A stretch of 64,000 nucleotides of DNA, taken from NCBI GenBank assembly GCA_049323915.1, contig JBMOPC010000069.1, positions 18,575 to 82,574 of the forward strand, in the 5' to 3' direction. The notes under the pieces are model-generated. The model saw nothing but the letters and a program-made list of their open reading frames with translations, did no database searches and was not told the origin of the DNA. This DNA is from BRHc4a sp049323915 (GTDB taxonomy: Bacteria; Bacillota; Desulfotomaculia; Desulfotomaculales; Desulfocucumaceae). The translations under genes were made by a program, and so were the position numbers. Position 1 is the stretch's first letter; each line of letters begins with the position of its first letter. This document shows, one piece after another, positions 17,231-25,698 of the stretch.

Positions 17231-18732
17231 ATCCCTCGAAGCTCCTCTCCATAAAACTTGGCCAGCATTTCCTGGTGCACCAGTGCCGGGTTAATGTCCT
17301 TAAACAGCTCCGGCTGCAGCCACTTGGCAATGTAGTAAGCCCCCGCTGCACTCCCCGGCCCGTTGCTTAATTCAGCGGAAATCAAAAACACCTTATTTTG
17401 CTTAACCGCTCTGGTGCCCCTCAAAGCCGGGCGGGACATCACACTCTGTTGAAGGGCCTTCAGTTCATCCGTGGATACCCCGTCAAAGCCGATACCCTTT
17501 GCACTTACGCCGCCATAACCGATGCTGACGGTTTTTATGATCACCGTCGGGTTTTTGGCCGTCACATATTCCGGCGACAACCTGGGATTAGCCAGGCCCA
17601 GGCCGGCGGCAATACTTTCTCCCTTTGCCCAATTGAGCAAAGGCATCGCCCCGTGGCCGGGTCCGGCGCTGGACCAATCAGTAGTTGAGCTTTCCCAGTA
17701 AACCTCGATTTTTTTATTCGGCGCTTTTTTCGTGATGTCCTGAATCGCTTTCCAGTGTCCCTCAATAAAATTGGCATAGCTATCGGCGCGCTGCTGGCAG
17801 TCAAACATGCGCCCGAGGATCCTGATCTCATCAAGGAGAAAATCTGCCTTGTAGCCGTAAACCCTCATCACCGGGATGCCCGCCCTGTTTAATTGACTGG
17901 CCAGCTCGGGTTTTAACGTCCAATCCAGTACCAGGTCGGGCCTTAAACTAATGATTTTTTCAATGTCCGGCGTAACCGCGCTGCCCACAGAAGGCAGGTC
18001 TGATACATACTTCAACCAGCCCCGGGAATTTTTAATGGAGTCGGTAACCGCCACCACTCTGCCCTCCTGGCCCAGGGCCTTTAGCATCTCCGCCTGGTAG
18101 GCTCCTAAAACCACCACCCGCCGGGGCGGGGAGGGTACCCGCACTGAACGCTTTTCAATTGCCCCCTGGGGGGTTACGATGTGTTCCGTGACCAGTATGC
18201 TTTTTTGGCGGCCTGCTTTCGCCGGTTCGGCGGCGCTGACCCCGCCGGCGGCTATAAGCACTTCCCGGTTTGCTTCGTCCCAGTCCACCCTGGCCCCCAG
18301 CGCTTCGCTCACAAAGCGCAGGGGCACCAGGGTGCGGCCATTATATATCTTAGCGGGAACATCAAGCTTTACTTCTTCGTCATTCTTCAGGGCGGTGGCG
18401 CTGTCTATGACGAGCTTGATGCTGGTGCTGTCCCTAACCGCCGTTACCGTCCCGGTCTTGTCATCCCAGTCCACTTTGGCGCCCAAGGCTTCAAAGATCG
18501 CCCGCAGGGGCGCCAGTGTACGGCCGTTTTCGATCACCGGCTTTACATCCATTGAGAGTTCTTGTCCGTTCAGCAGCACTTTGACTTCGGCAGCCTGGGC
18601 CGGGTCGGCCATTTGATGCAGCAGCACTTTCATTTCGGATGCCTGGGCCTGGTTGGCCATACTAAAGGTAAAAAGCAAACCGGTTAACAAAAACAGCGCG
18701 TATAGCCCAAACACTAATCTCCTCTTTAACAT
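17206..18732 (-). CDS. BtuF/FecB-type binding protein fused to copper-amine-oxidase-N module (2)
   Basis: 508-residue paralogue of the 14532-15983 protein. Signal peptide, two copper-amine-oxidase-N repeats (IENGRTLAPLRAIFEALG, YNGRTLVPLRFVSEALG) and a Peripla_BP_2 domain (about 190-508: PPRRVVVLGAYQAEMLKALG, LRPDLVLDWTLKPELAS). The first 170 residues are almost identical to the paralogue even at the DNA level, while the binding domains have diverged strongly, suggesting recent gene conversion or module exchange and different ligands. First gene of the importer unit, 113 bases after cobN. Confidence 0.85.
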   Translation of the reverse strand: MLKRRLVFGLYALFLLTGLLFTFSMANQAQASEMKVLLHQMADPAQAAEVKVLLNGQELSMDVKPVIENGRTLAPLRAIFEALGAKVDWDDKTGTVTAVRDSTSIKLVIDSATALKNDEEVKLDVPAKIYNGRTLVPLRFVSEALGARVDWDEANREVLIAAGGVSAAEPAKAGRQKSILVTEHIVTPQGAIEKRSVRVPSPPRRVVVLGAYQAEMLKALGQEGRVVAVTDSIKNSRGWLKYVSDLPSVGSAVTPDIEKIISLRPDLVLDWTLKPELASQLNRAGIPVMRVYGYKADFLLDEIRILGRMFDCQQRADSYANFIEGHWKAIQDITKKAPNKKIEVYWESSTTDWSSAGPGHGAMPLLNWAKGESIAAGLGLANPRLSPEYVTAKNPTVIIKTVSIGYGGVSAKGIGFDGVSTDELKALQQSVMSRPALRGTRAVKQNKVFLISAELSNGPGSAAGAYYIAKWLQPELFKDINPALVHQEMLAKFYGEELRGIWVYPPVN

Positions 18733-18845
18733 GATATCTTCCTTCCCAACTTCTTCTTAGTTTGAACGGTTAAAGTCAAAGGCTATTTTCCCGTGTCAAT
18801 CACCTTCCCGCGTTGGAAAAAGTTTTTATTAGAGGAGCTTTAAGT

Positions 18846-21800
18846 TTACCGCTCCAGCTTGGCCTTGATCTCCCGCATCCTGGCGCCCCAGTCGGCCACC
18901 TCCCCGGCGGTGAGGATGTCAATGGCGCCTCCCTGGAACTCGCCCTTCACTTCGCCCATCTTTTCTTCCAGCCAGCCTTCGATCTCCAGATAGTGTTCCT
19001 TCAGGCCTTCCAGCACTTCAGGGTCGGCGTTCCAGAGGCCGCGGCTTTCGGCCTCCAAAAGCCGGCGGGCGATTTCCTCCAGCGCCCAGGGGTTGTGCTC
19101 TTCAAAAAACCGGCGGTTTTCTTCATCCATGATAAAGGTCCTGGCGATGTCGTCGAAAATCCAGTCGTCCACTTCCTGAGTGGTGGCCTCCCAGCCGTAG
19201 ACCCGGCCGACGCGCTTGGAAATGTCCCCGGCGCCCTTGTAGCCGTGCCTTTTCTGCCCTTCGATCCACTTGGGGTTCAAGAGCTTCGTCCGCACCACGC
19301 GGCGCACTTCGTCGGCCAGGGTGCGCACTTCCACGTGTTCCGGCTCCCTGGTGTCGCCGTAGTAGGTCTTCACTTCCTTGCCGGAAGCCGCCCGGGCGGC
19401 GGCGGTCATGCCGCCGTGGGTGCCGAAGTAACAGCAGCAGCCGAAAAGGTCGTGCTCGTCGGACACTACCTTGTTGTAGGTGACGTCCACAGTCTTCAGT
19501 CCGGCCTGGAGCTGGCGGAAGGCTTCCTTTCCGAAGACATCCTTGCCGTAGGCGTAGCCGTTCCAGTAGACGAATATATCGGCGAGATCAGCTTCTTCCT
19601 TCCAGGCCGAGGCGTATACGGCCAGGTTCACCCCTGCCTGGTAAGTGCCCGGCCTGGAGGCAAATATGCGCAGGGTGGCGTCCCGCCAGGCTTGCGCGTC
19701 GCTCTGCCCGTCCAGCTGGGCCAGGGTGTGCTTGCGGACATAGTTTTGTTCGGGTGATTCTTCCAGGGCGGCCACGGTCTGAATTGCCTCGTCCAGGAGC
19801 TCCACGCAGTTGGGGAAGTTGTCCCGGGTGATGCCCGAAACCCGCACGGTGAGATCGATGCGGGGCCGCCCCAGCTCTTCCGCAGGGATCACCTCGACGC
19901 CGGCCACCCTCCCATTGGGCAGCCACTTCGGCTTTACTCCTAAGAGGTGGAACATCTGGCCCAATCCTTCTCCGTCCGCCCACATGATGTCGTTGCACAT
20001 CCAGTACAGGGCCACGTTTTCCGGATAGCGGCCCTCGTCGGCCAGGTGCTTGGCCAGGACCTTTTCCGCCAGGCGCCTGCCCACCTCCCAGGCCGCCCGG
20101 GTGGGCACCCGGTGGGGGTCCAGGGAGTAGAAGTTGCGGCCGGTGGGCAGGACGTCGTCCCGCCCGCGGTTGATCAGTCCGGAGGGCCCGGCAGGTATGT
20201 ATCTGCCGTCAAAACCGGAAAGCAGCGACTCAATTTCCCGGGAAGCGTCGATGCGGGCATCCAGGTCCAGCACCCGGGGCAAGACGGCATTCAGCGCCGG
20301 TATAGCTTCAACGCAAAGAAACTTGTCTCCCAAAACTTCCCGGGCAAAGGCGGCATCTGCTTCCAGTCCTTTTAAAAACAGGGCGATAAAGGCTTTGGCC
20401 GCCGCATTGATATCCTCTATAAGCGTGCCGAAAGACTTGCCGTGACGCATGGAAACCCGCCCATGGTCGGCCAGGAGTTCGGCCAGATCCAGGTCCATCA
20501 TTTGGGCCACGGCGCGGCGCAGGGAAACCTCCCGCCCGGCGTCAAAGCGCAAAATGGAGTTGATGAATTCCACCCGGCGTTCGCCCTCCGGCAATTCCCC
20601 GAAGATGTGCTGTCCGTCCTGGATCCGTGTATTGCGGATGACGGAAAGCACGGCGTGGGCTTTTTCGGCTATGGCGGCAAAGGAGTCGTGGCCGTCTTCC
20701 ACCGGAATCTGTTTGTCCAGGTTGGTCTTTTGGATTTCCTCGATGATCAGGTGCTCCAGCATATGCGCCCGGCCCGGGTCGGCCACTTTGGCCTTTTCGT
20801 ATTCCTCCAGGCAGCGGTCCAGTTCGGCCAGATCGTCATAGAGCCCGCCCCCGGTCATCACCGTCTGCATGTGGTCCACCAGGGTGGCGTAGCTTCTTCT
20901 CTTGGCAATGGTCCCCTCCGGCGGGTTGTCTGCGTTGTAGATATAAAGGTGCGGCAGTTTGCCGATGGCCAGGTCCGGGCAGCAGTCGCCCGAGAGGCCC
21001 ACGCCCTTGCCGGGCAGGAATTCCAGGTTGCCGTGGGTGCCCACGTGCACCACGGCGTCCACCCCGAAGTCCCGCTCCAGGTAGCGGTAAGTGGCCATGT
21101 ACTGGTGGGGCGGCGGGATGTCCGGGTCGTGCAGTATTTTGCAGACCTGCCCGTCGCACCTCGCCCCGGCGCAGCCCCTTTTCGGCTGCACGCAGACCAC
21201 TGCGTTCCCGTACTGTACCCCGGTGATAATGATCTTGCCGTCGTGGACCATGGCGGCAGGCACACCGTTTTTGGCCTCTCCGGGCGGGGCGCCCCAGGCG
21301 TCAATGATGCGTTCTTTTACCTGTGAAGACAAGGTGTCAAACCATAATCGGTACTCCTCCACCGGCATGAGTTTTAAAGCCCCGCCCTTATTGACAATTT
21401 CATCCGTCGTGGTCCATCGAAACTCGGAGATGGCTTTTCTTTCCATAATGGTGTCGATTAATTCTTTGCCGCCGGCCGGCGGGTCTACCCGGTACCCGGA
21501 GGCTTTCATGCTCTGCAGGACCCTGGCCACGCTTTCCAGGGTGTCCAGGTTGGCCCCGCCGCCCACGGTGGCCTCCACCGAGGCGCAGGGGTTGTTGTTC
21601 AGAATAAAGGCTACTTTTCGTTCGTACGCAGGCTTTTGGGCCAGCCTGATCCAGTTTGCCACCCGGTCCGCCAGGCGCCGGCAGCGATCTTCCACCGGCA
21701 CGCGGATTTCCAGGTCCCCTTCCCTCCTGGCTCCGGCAATGAAGATGGGCTCGATAACCCCTTCAAATTCGGGCAAAGACACGCACCAGGCAATGTCTTT

Positions 21801-22703
21801 GTTCAGGCCCTGGGGATCTTCGGCCCATTCCTCCACCGTGCGGTAAAAAGAGGTTACCGGCTGGAAGACGGGGACGTTAAGCTTTTGTAAAAGGGTTACG
21901 CCGGAAGAGGCCACATTCTCTTTTAAAAAGTCGTCGGTCCTGGTCCGGGCTTCGAGGAAGAAGGAGAGCAGCTTGACCAGGGCGTTGATGCGCGGCCGGC
22001 CGTCCCGGTCGAAGAAAAACTGCCGCACCACTTCTCCGGAACCCTTGGTGCCCAGTTCTGCGTCTTTTAACGAGTAGCAGAAGGCGGGAATGATGTTATA
22101 TCCCTTCTCTTCCAGCAGGCGGATCAAGAGGTCTTCCACCGCCAGGCTGCCGTTAACCCAGTTGTTGCGGGCAAAGAGCAGGCCCACGGTGGGCGCCTCT
22201 TTTGGCCGGTACCAGGCCAGGTATTCCTCCACCGTATTGAAGCACTCCGGGTAGTCCGGGTGGTAAATCCCCTCCCAGGGTAATATTACCGGTTCTGCGT
22301 ACTCCAGTTTCTCACCCAGCAACTCCGCGGCCAGGTAGCGAAGCATCCGGGCAAAGTTTTCCTCGCCGCCCTGCACGACATAGCTTTGGCAGCGGAAGAT
22401 CATTTCCGGGCCGACGGTTGATAACGCCCACAGGGCCGGGTCGTGGGCCACGCAGACCACAGGCTTGCTTAAGTTTCTGACCGCATCTTCCAGTTCATCC
22501 CAGATGGTCTCGGCGGCGGACCGGTAGAGGAAAATCAAGTCGGCCTGCTCCATATCGGCCAGCGCCGATGTCAGGTCCTCCTTCCCTTCATCCAGGAAGC
22601 GGGCCGAGTAAACCTTTACCTCAAGGACATCTTTGACAAGTCCCTTTGCCCGCCGCATGGTGGTGGTGTGGCTGTGCCACAGTATGGCTGTTATCTTTTT
22701 CAT
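18846..22703 (-). CDS. cobN: CobN-type chelatase large subunit (copy 1)
   Basis: 1285-residue protein of the CobN/ChlH/BchH superfamily, the tetrapyrrole-binding subunit of ATP-dependent metal chelatases. Hallmark stretches include HVGTHGNLEFLPGKGVGLS (about 570), GLINRGRDDVLPTGRNFYSL, the conserved KRHGYKGAGDISKRV and the C-terminal NPWALEEIARRLLEA. It would bind the macrocycle and receive Co2+ (or another metal), driven by the I and D AAA+ subunits encoded upstream. Clear ribosome site (GGGGGGAG). A CCATGAAGG-type terminator lies 40 bases upstream. Which tetrapyrrole and metal it uses is not decidable from sequence; anaerobes normally insert cobalt with CbiK/CbiX. Confidence 0.88.
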   Translation of the reverse strand: MKKITAILWHSHTTTMRRAKGLVKDVLEVKVYSARFLDEGKEDLTSALADMEQADLIFLYRSAAETIWDELEDAVRNLSKPVVCVAHDPALWALSTVGPEMIFRCQSYVVQGGEENFARMLRYLAAELLGEKLEYAEPVILPWEGIYHPDYPECFNTVEEYLAWYRPKEAPTVGLLFARNNWVNGSLAVEDLLIRLLEEKGYNIIPAFCYSLKDAELGTKGSGEVVRQFFFDRDGRPRINALVKLLSFFLEARTRTDDFLKENVASSGVTLLQKLNVPVFQPVTSFYRTVEEWAEDPQGLNKDIAWCVSLPEFEGVIEPIFIAGARREGDLEIRVPVEDRCRRLADRVANWIRLAQKPAYERKVAFILNNNPCASVEATVGGGANLDTLESVARVLQSMKASGYRVDPPAGGKELIDTIMERKAISEFRWTTTDEIVNKGGALKLMPVEEYRLWFDTLSSQVKERIIDAWGAPPGEAKNGVPAAMVHDGKIIITGVQYGNAVVCVQPKRGCAGARCDGQVCKILHDPDIPPPHQYMATYRYLERDFGVDAVVHVGTHGNLEFLPGKGVGLSGDCCPDLAIGKLPHLYIYNADNPPEGTIAKRRSYATLVDHMQTVMTGGGLYDDLAELDRCLEEYEKAKVADPGRAHMLEHLIIEEIQKTNLDKQIPVEDGHDSFAAIAEKAHAVLSVIRNTRIQDGQHIFGELPEGERRVEFINSILRFDAGREVSLRRAVAQMMDLDLAELLADHGRVSMRHGKSFGTLIEDINAAAKAFIALFLKGLEADAAFAREVLGDKFLCVEAIPALNAVLPRVLDLDARIDASREIESLLSGFDGRYIPAGPSGLINRGRDDVLPTGRNFYSLDPHRVPTRAAWEVGRRLAEKVLAKHLADEGRYPENVALYWMCNDIMWADGEGLGQMFHLLGVKPKWLPNGRVAGVEVIPAEELGRPRIDLTVRVSGITRDNFPNCVELLDEAIQTVAALEESPEQNYVRKHTLAQLDGQSDAQAWRDATLRIFASRPGTYQAGVNLAVYASAWKEEADLADIFVYWNGYAYGKDVFGKEAFRQLQAGLKTVDVTYNKVVSDEHDLFGCCCYFGTHGGMTAAARAASGKEVKTYYGDTREPEHVEVRTLADEVRRVVRTKLLNPKWIEGQKRHGYKGAGDISKRVGRVYGWEATTQEVDDWIFDDIARTFIMDEENRRFFEEHNPWALEEIARRLLEAESRGLWNADPEVLEGLKEHYLEIEGWLEEKMGEVKGEFQGGAIDILTAGEVADWGARMREIKAKLER

Positions 22704-22742
22704 GTTCTCCCCCCATAAAATTTTTTACAGTGTATAAATATA

Positions 22743-22793
22743 AAAAACCACTATTGCCTTGCATTTATCCAACACAAAACCTTCATGGTTTTA
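22743..22793 (-). terminator. Hairpin terminator/attenuator upstream of cobN copy 1 (CCATGAAGG family)
   Basis: Minus strand: AAACCATGAAGG, an irregular loop, then AGTGGTTTTTTAT. The stem is shorter and more wobble-rich than in other family members, but the core and T-run are conserved. It sits between the ABC-2 permease stop and the cobN start. Confidence 0.65.
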
Positions 22794-22892
22794 GAATAGT
22801 TCTTCTATTCTTTGTGTACGAATCGAAAACTCTGGATTCCGCTTTTCAGGTCTTCATGACCCTGGCTGTGATAGACACCTGGCCGGAACTTG

Positions 22893-23633
22893 TTACCGGA
22901 ACTTTCGCACCACTATTACACCCGCCGCAAAGAAAACTATGGTATAACCAAACAGCACCGCCAGAGAAACCGGCAGGAAATCACCGCCTCCAGCAATGGC
23001 CCTCAGAATATGGCTGGTATGAGTTAATGGCAGCAGTTCAATAATGCAGCCGATAACCTTCGGCAACCTGTCCGAAGAAAAGAAAGTACCGCACAAAAAA
23101 GACATTGGCAGTATTACAAAAGTGGAGAAATTGGCCATATCCTCGTGGGAATTGATGGTCATGGCAATCACCACGCCCATCGCTCCGAAGAGAAAACAGG
23201 TAAGCAAAATCACCAGGAAAAACCAGCCGTTGACCATGATGTGCGCCCCAAACAGGAAGGCCAGGCCCAGTATAATCAGGGAGGCGATTACCCCCCGCAC
23301 GCAGCCGGCCAGCACCTTGCCGGTCACAAAGGAACAGGCGCTGACGGGAGCTATTAAATACTCCTCCAGGGTTTTATGGTACAGCCTGCTCATGTTGAGG
23401 GCGCTTCCCACAGCGTTGAAGCTGGTGGTCATGGCGCTTAAAGCAATAATCCCGGGCACTACATATTCCAGGTAGCTGCCGCCGTTTACCTGAATACTCC
23501 GCCCCAACCCCCAGCCGAAAGCCACCAGGTACAGCAGAGGGCTGACCAGGCGTGTCGTAAAGAATTTAAAAAAAGTCCTTTTTAAAACCAGCATCTCCCG
23601 CCAGAATACCGTGTAAAAATCCATTTCAACCAC
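22893..23633 (-). CDS. ABC-2 type transporter permease
   Basis: 246-residue membrane protein with six predicted helices of the ABC-2 exporter family (DrrB/NodJ-like). It shows the family features YLEYVVPGIIALSAM near the second helix and VILPMSFLCGTFFSSDRLP before the last helices. It forms an exporter with the ATPase encoded just upstream, overlapping it by 8 bases. The start may be internal at MDFYTVFWREM. Substrate unknown; location between chelatase subunits suggests movement of a tetrapyrrole, metal chelate or surface component. Confidence 0.85.
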   Translation of the reverse strand: MVEMDFYTVFWREMLVLKRTFFKFFTTRLVSPLLYLVAFGWGLGRSIQVNGGSYLEYVVPGIIALSAMTTSFNAVGSALNMSRLYHKTLEEYLIAPVSACSFVTGKVLAGCVRGVIASLIILGLAFLFGAHIMVNGWFFLVILLTCFLFGAMGVVIAMTINSHEDMANFSTFVILPMSFLCGTFFSSDRLPKVIGCIIELLPLTHTSHILRAIAGGGDFLPVSLAVLFGYTIVFFAAGVIVVRKFR

Positions 23634-24465
23634 CCACCTTGCGCCCGGTCATTTCAACAAATACGTCTTCCAGGTTGGCTTCCCGGATGGCCACATTCTC
23701 GGCCAATACCCCGGCGTATTCCAAGGCCTGATCCCGGTCGGCAAAAAACCTGTATTCGGTGCCCCCGCGATTCAATGATTCAACAACCACTTCCCCTACC
23801 CTGCTCTTTAATTCCCCCGGCGTGCCCAGGGCAATCAACCGGCCGTGGTCCATAATACCCACCCTGTGGCAGAGCATCTCCGCCTCTTCAATGTAATGGG
23901 TGGTCAGCAGTACTGTCATGCCCCCGCTGTTCATTCTCCTGATCAAATCCCAGATCTTGCGCCGGGTTTGGGGATCAAGCCCCACCGTCGGCTCATCCAG
24001 GAATAATACGCCGGGATAGTGCATTAAAGCCCTGGCAATCATCAGCCGGCGCTTCATCCCCCCGGAAAATTTCCCCGCCAGATCGTTGGCCCGGCCGGCC
24101 AAGTCTACAAATTCGAGAAGATCTTGAATCCTTTTCCGCCGGTCCGGTCCGGGCATTTTATGCAAGCGGCCGTGGAGTTCGAGGTTTTCCCATGCCGTAA
24201 GCTCCAGGTCGAGGTTCATGTGCTGGGGAACAACGCCTATCTCCTTTTTAACCCTGCTTAAATCCCGGGTTACCTCGTACCCGTTGATTAAGGCTTTCCC
24301 GCCGGAAGGCCTGGTCAGCATGGTCAACATTCTGATGGTGCTGGTTTTCCCGGCGCCGTTCGGCCCCAATAAGCCAAATATCTCCCCCTTGTTGATTATC
24401 AGATCCAGGCCGGCTACGGCATTAATATTACCGTATTGCTTGGCCAGTTGCTGAAGTTCGATCAT
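23626..24465 (-). CDS. ABC-2 type exporter ATPase (DrrA/NatA-like)
   Basis: 279-residue ATPase with Walker A GPNGAGKTSTIRML (about 35-48), FSGGMKRRLMIARAL signature, VLFLDEPTVGLDPQTR Walker B and the LLTTHYIEEAE switch typical of drug or lipid exporters of the DrrA class. The C-terminal extension (EDVFVEMTGRKVGG) is also typical. A close paralogue is encoded at 36012-36863. It is 54 bases downstream of the chelatase I subunit gene, in the same direction. Confidence 0.88.
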   Translation of the reverse strand: MIELQQLAKQYGNINAVAGLDLIINKGEIFGLLGPNGAGKTSTIRMLTMLTRPSGGKALINGYEVTRDLSRVKKEIGVVPQHMNLDLELTAWENLELHGRLHKMPGPDRRKRIQDLLEFVDLAGRANDLAGKFSGGMKRRLMIARALMHYPGVLFLDEPTVGLDPQTRRKIWDLIRRMNSGGMTVLLTTHYIEEAEMLCHRVGIMDHGRLIALGTPGELKSRVGEVVVESLNRGGTEYRFFADRDQALEYAGVLAENVAIREANLEDVFVEMTGRKVGG

Positions 24466-24519
24466 GTGTTCAACTCCTCTTACCCTGAAAAAGAATTTGG
24501 AATTCAGAATTCTGAATAA

Positions 24520-25632
24520 TTATTTACTTGCGCGGTGGTGGCTGTGGCTGTGCGGGTGAGCATGGCTGTGGGTATGGTCATGGCTGTGCTGGTGGCTGTG
24601 CTGCGGACCTCCGATCACCCCTTTAAGCTTTTCCCGGTCAATGGCCGGTTCTTGAAAGGGCTTGCGGCGCATGCGGTGGATTAGGGCCAAATCTACAGAC
24701 AGGCGCACATCCTCTTCACCGACCTCGTCCCGGCCATTTAACGCCGCCATGGTCTTAGCCGCCTTCATCATCACCAGGTCGGCCCGGTGGCCGTCAACAC
24801 CCATTTCGATGGCGATTTTGGCAATTAAAAACAGCATTTCGTCAGATACCCGAACCGTGGGCAGGAGAGCCTTGGCAGCGACGATCTGCCGGCGGAGTTT
24901 CTCTTCTTCTGCTTCCCACTGCCGGGCAATCCTTTCCTGGTCTTCTTCAAAAGCGGCCCTGCGTTTAACCACTTCTACCCTGAGCGCAGGATCAAGTATA
25001 CCGGTGATATTTACGCAGAGCCCGAAGCGGTCCAGGAGCTGGGGCCTGAGCTCACCTTCCTCGGGGTTCATGGTGCCCACCAAAATGAAGCTGGCCGGGT
25101 GGGTGAAAGATACTCCTTCCCGCTCGACTGTGTTGACCCCCATGGCCGCCGAGTCCAAAAGCACGTCCACGATGTGGTCGTCCAAAAGGTTTACCTCGTC
25201 AACGTAGAGGATGCCCCGGTTGGCCTGGGCCAGCACGCCCGGCTCAAAATGCTTTTCCCCTTTTTTGATGGCCTGTTCAATATCAAGGGTACCCACCACC
25301 CGGTCCTCGGTGGCCGACACCGGCAGATCCACCACCCGCATTTTCCGCCGTGCCCGGGGCAGCTCTTCGCTAGCGGCCAGGCGGTCCCGGCACTTTATAC
25401 ACATGGTGGTTACGTCATCGGGGTCACAGCCGTAGTCGCAGTCGGCCACCACATCGATCTCCGGCAGCAGGGCCGCCAGCGCCCGCACGGCGGTGGATTT
25501 GGCGGTGCCCTTCTCACCGCGGATGAGAATCCCGGAAAGCTTGGGATTTATAGCGTTGAGCAGCAGTCCTTTTTTCATTTCTTCCTGTCCCACAATGGCC
25601 GCGAAGGGATAGATTCTATTGATCTCACTCAC
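24520..25632 (-). CDS. Metal chelatase AAA+ subunit I (ChlI/BchI type) with histidine-rich tail
   Basis: 370-residue AAA+ ATPase. Opens YPFAAIVGQEEMKKGLLL, Walker A RGEKGTAKST (about 38-47), a four-cysteine insert (CDYGC and CIKC at about 65-88), Walker B GILYVDEVNLLDDHIVD and sensor GTMNPEEGELRPQLLDRFGL. It would drive metal insertion by the CobN subunits. The last 25 residues are almost all His-Ser/His-X repeats (more than ten His), which is not part of the family and suggests binding of a transition metal such as Co or Ni for delivery or storage. It lies directly downstream of the D subunit gene. Confidence 0.9.
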   Translation of the reverse strand: MSEINRIYPFAAIVGQEEMKKGLLLNAINPKLSGILIRGEKGTAKSTAVRALAALLPEIDVVADCDYGCDPDDVTTMCIKCRDRLAASEELPRARRKMRVVDLPVSATEDRVVGTLDIEQAIKKGEKHFEPGVLAQANRGILYVDEVNLLDDHIVDVLLDSAAMGVNTVEREGVSFTHPASFILVGTMNPEEGELRPQLLDRFGLCVNITGILDPALRVEVVKRRAAFEEDQERIARQWEAEEEKLRRQIVAAKALLPTVRVSDEMLFLIAKIAIEMGVDGHRADLVMMKAAKTMAALNGRDEVGEEDVRLSVDLALIHRMRRKPFQEPAIDREKLKGVIGGPQHSHQHSHDHTHSHAHPHSHSHHRASK

Positions 25633-25698
25633 TTTTTAAATCAACCTTTCTTTAAGAATTCGCAATAATTATTATTTAGCGACTTCTGAATTCTTTTT

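Noticed and set aside
11174..18732. Calling the FecCD importer a ferric-siderophore system.
   Set aside because: The family also carries corrinoids and heme; all neighbours are cobalt and tetrapyrrole genes, so I left the ligand open with a corrinoid preference.
18813..19757. Long plus-strand open frames opposite the CobN genes (for example here and at 20442-21326, 28175-29227).
   Set aside because: They mirror the codon pattern of GC-rich genes on the other strand, lack ribosome sites and encode low-complexity sequence.
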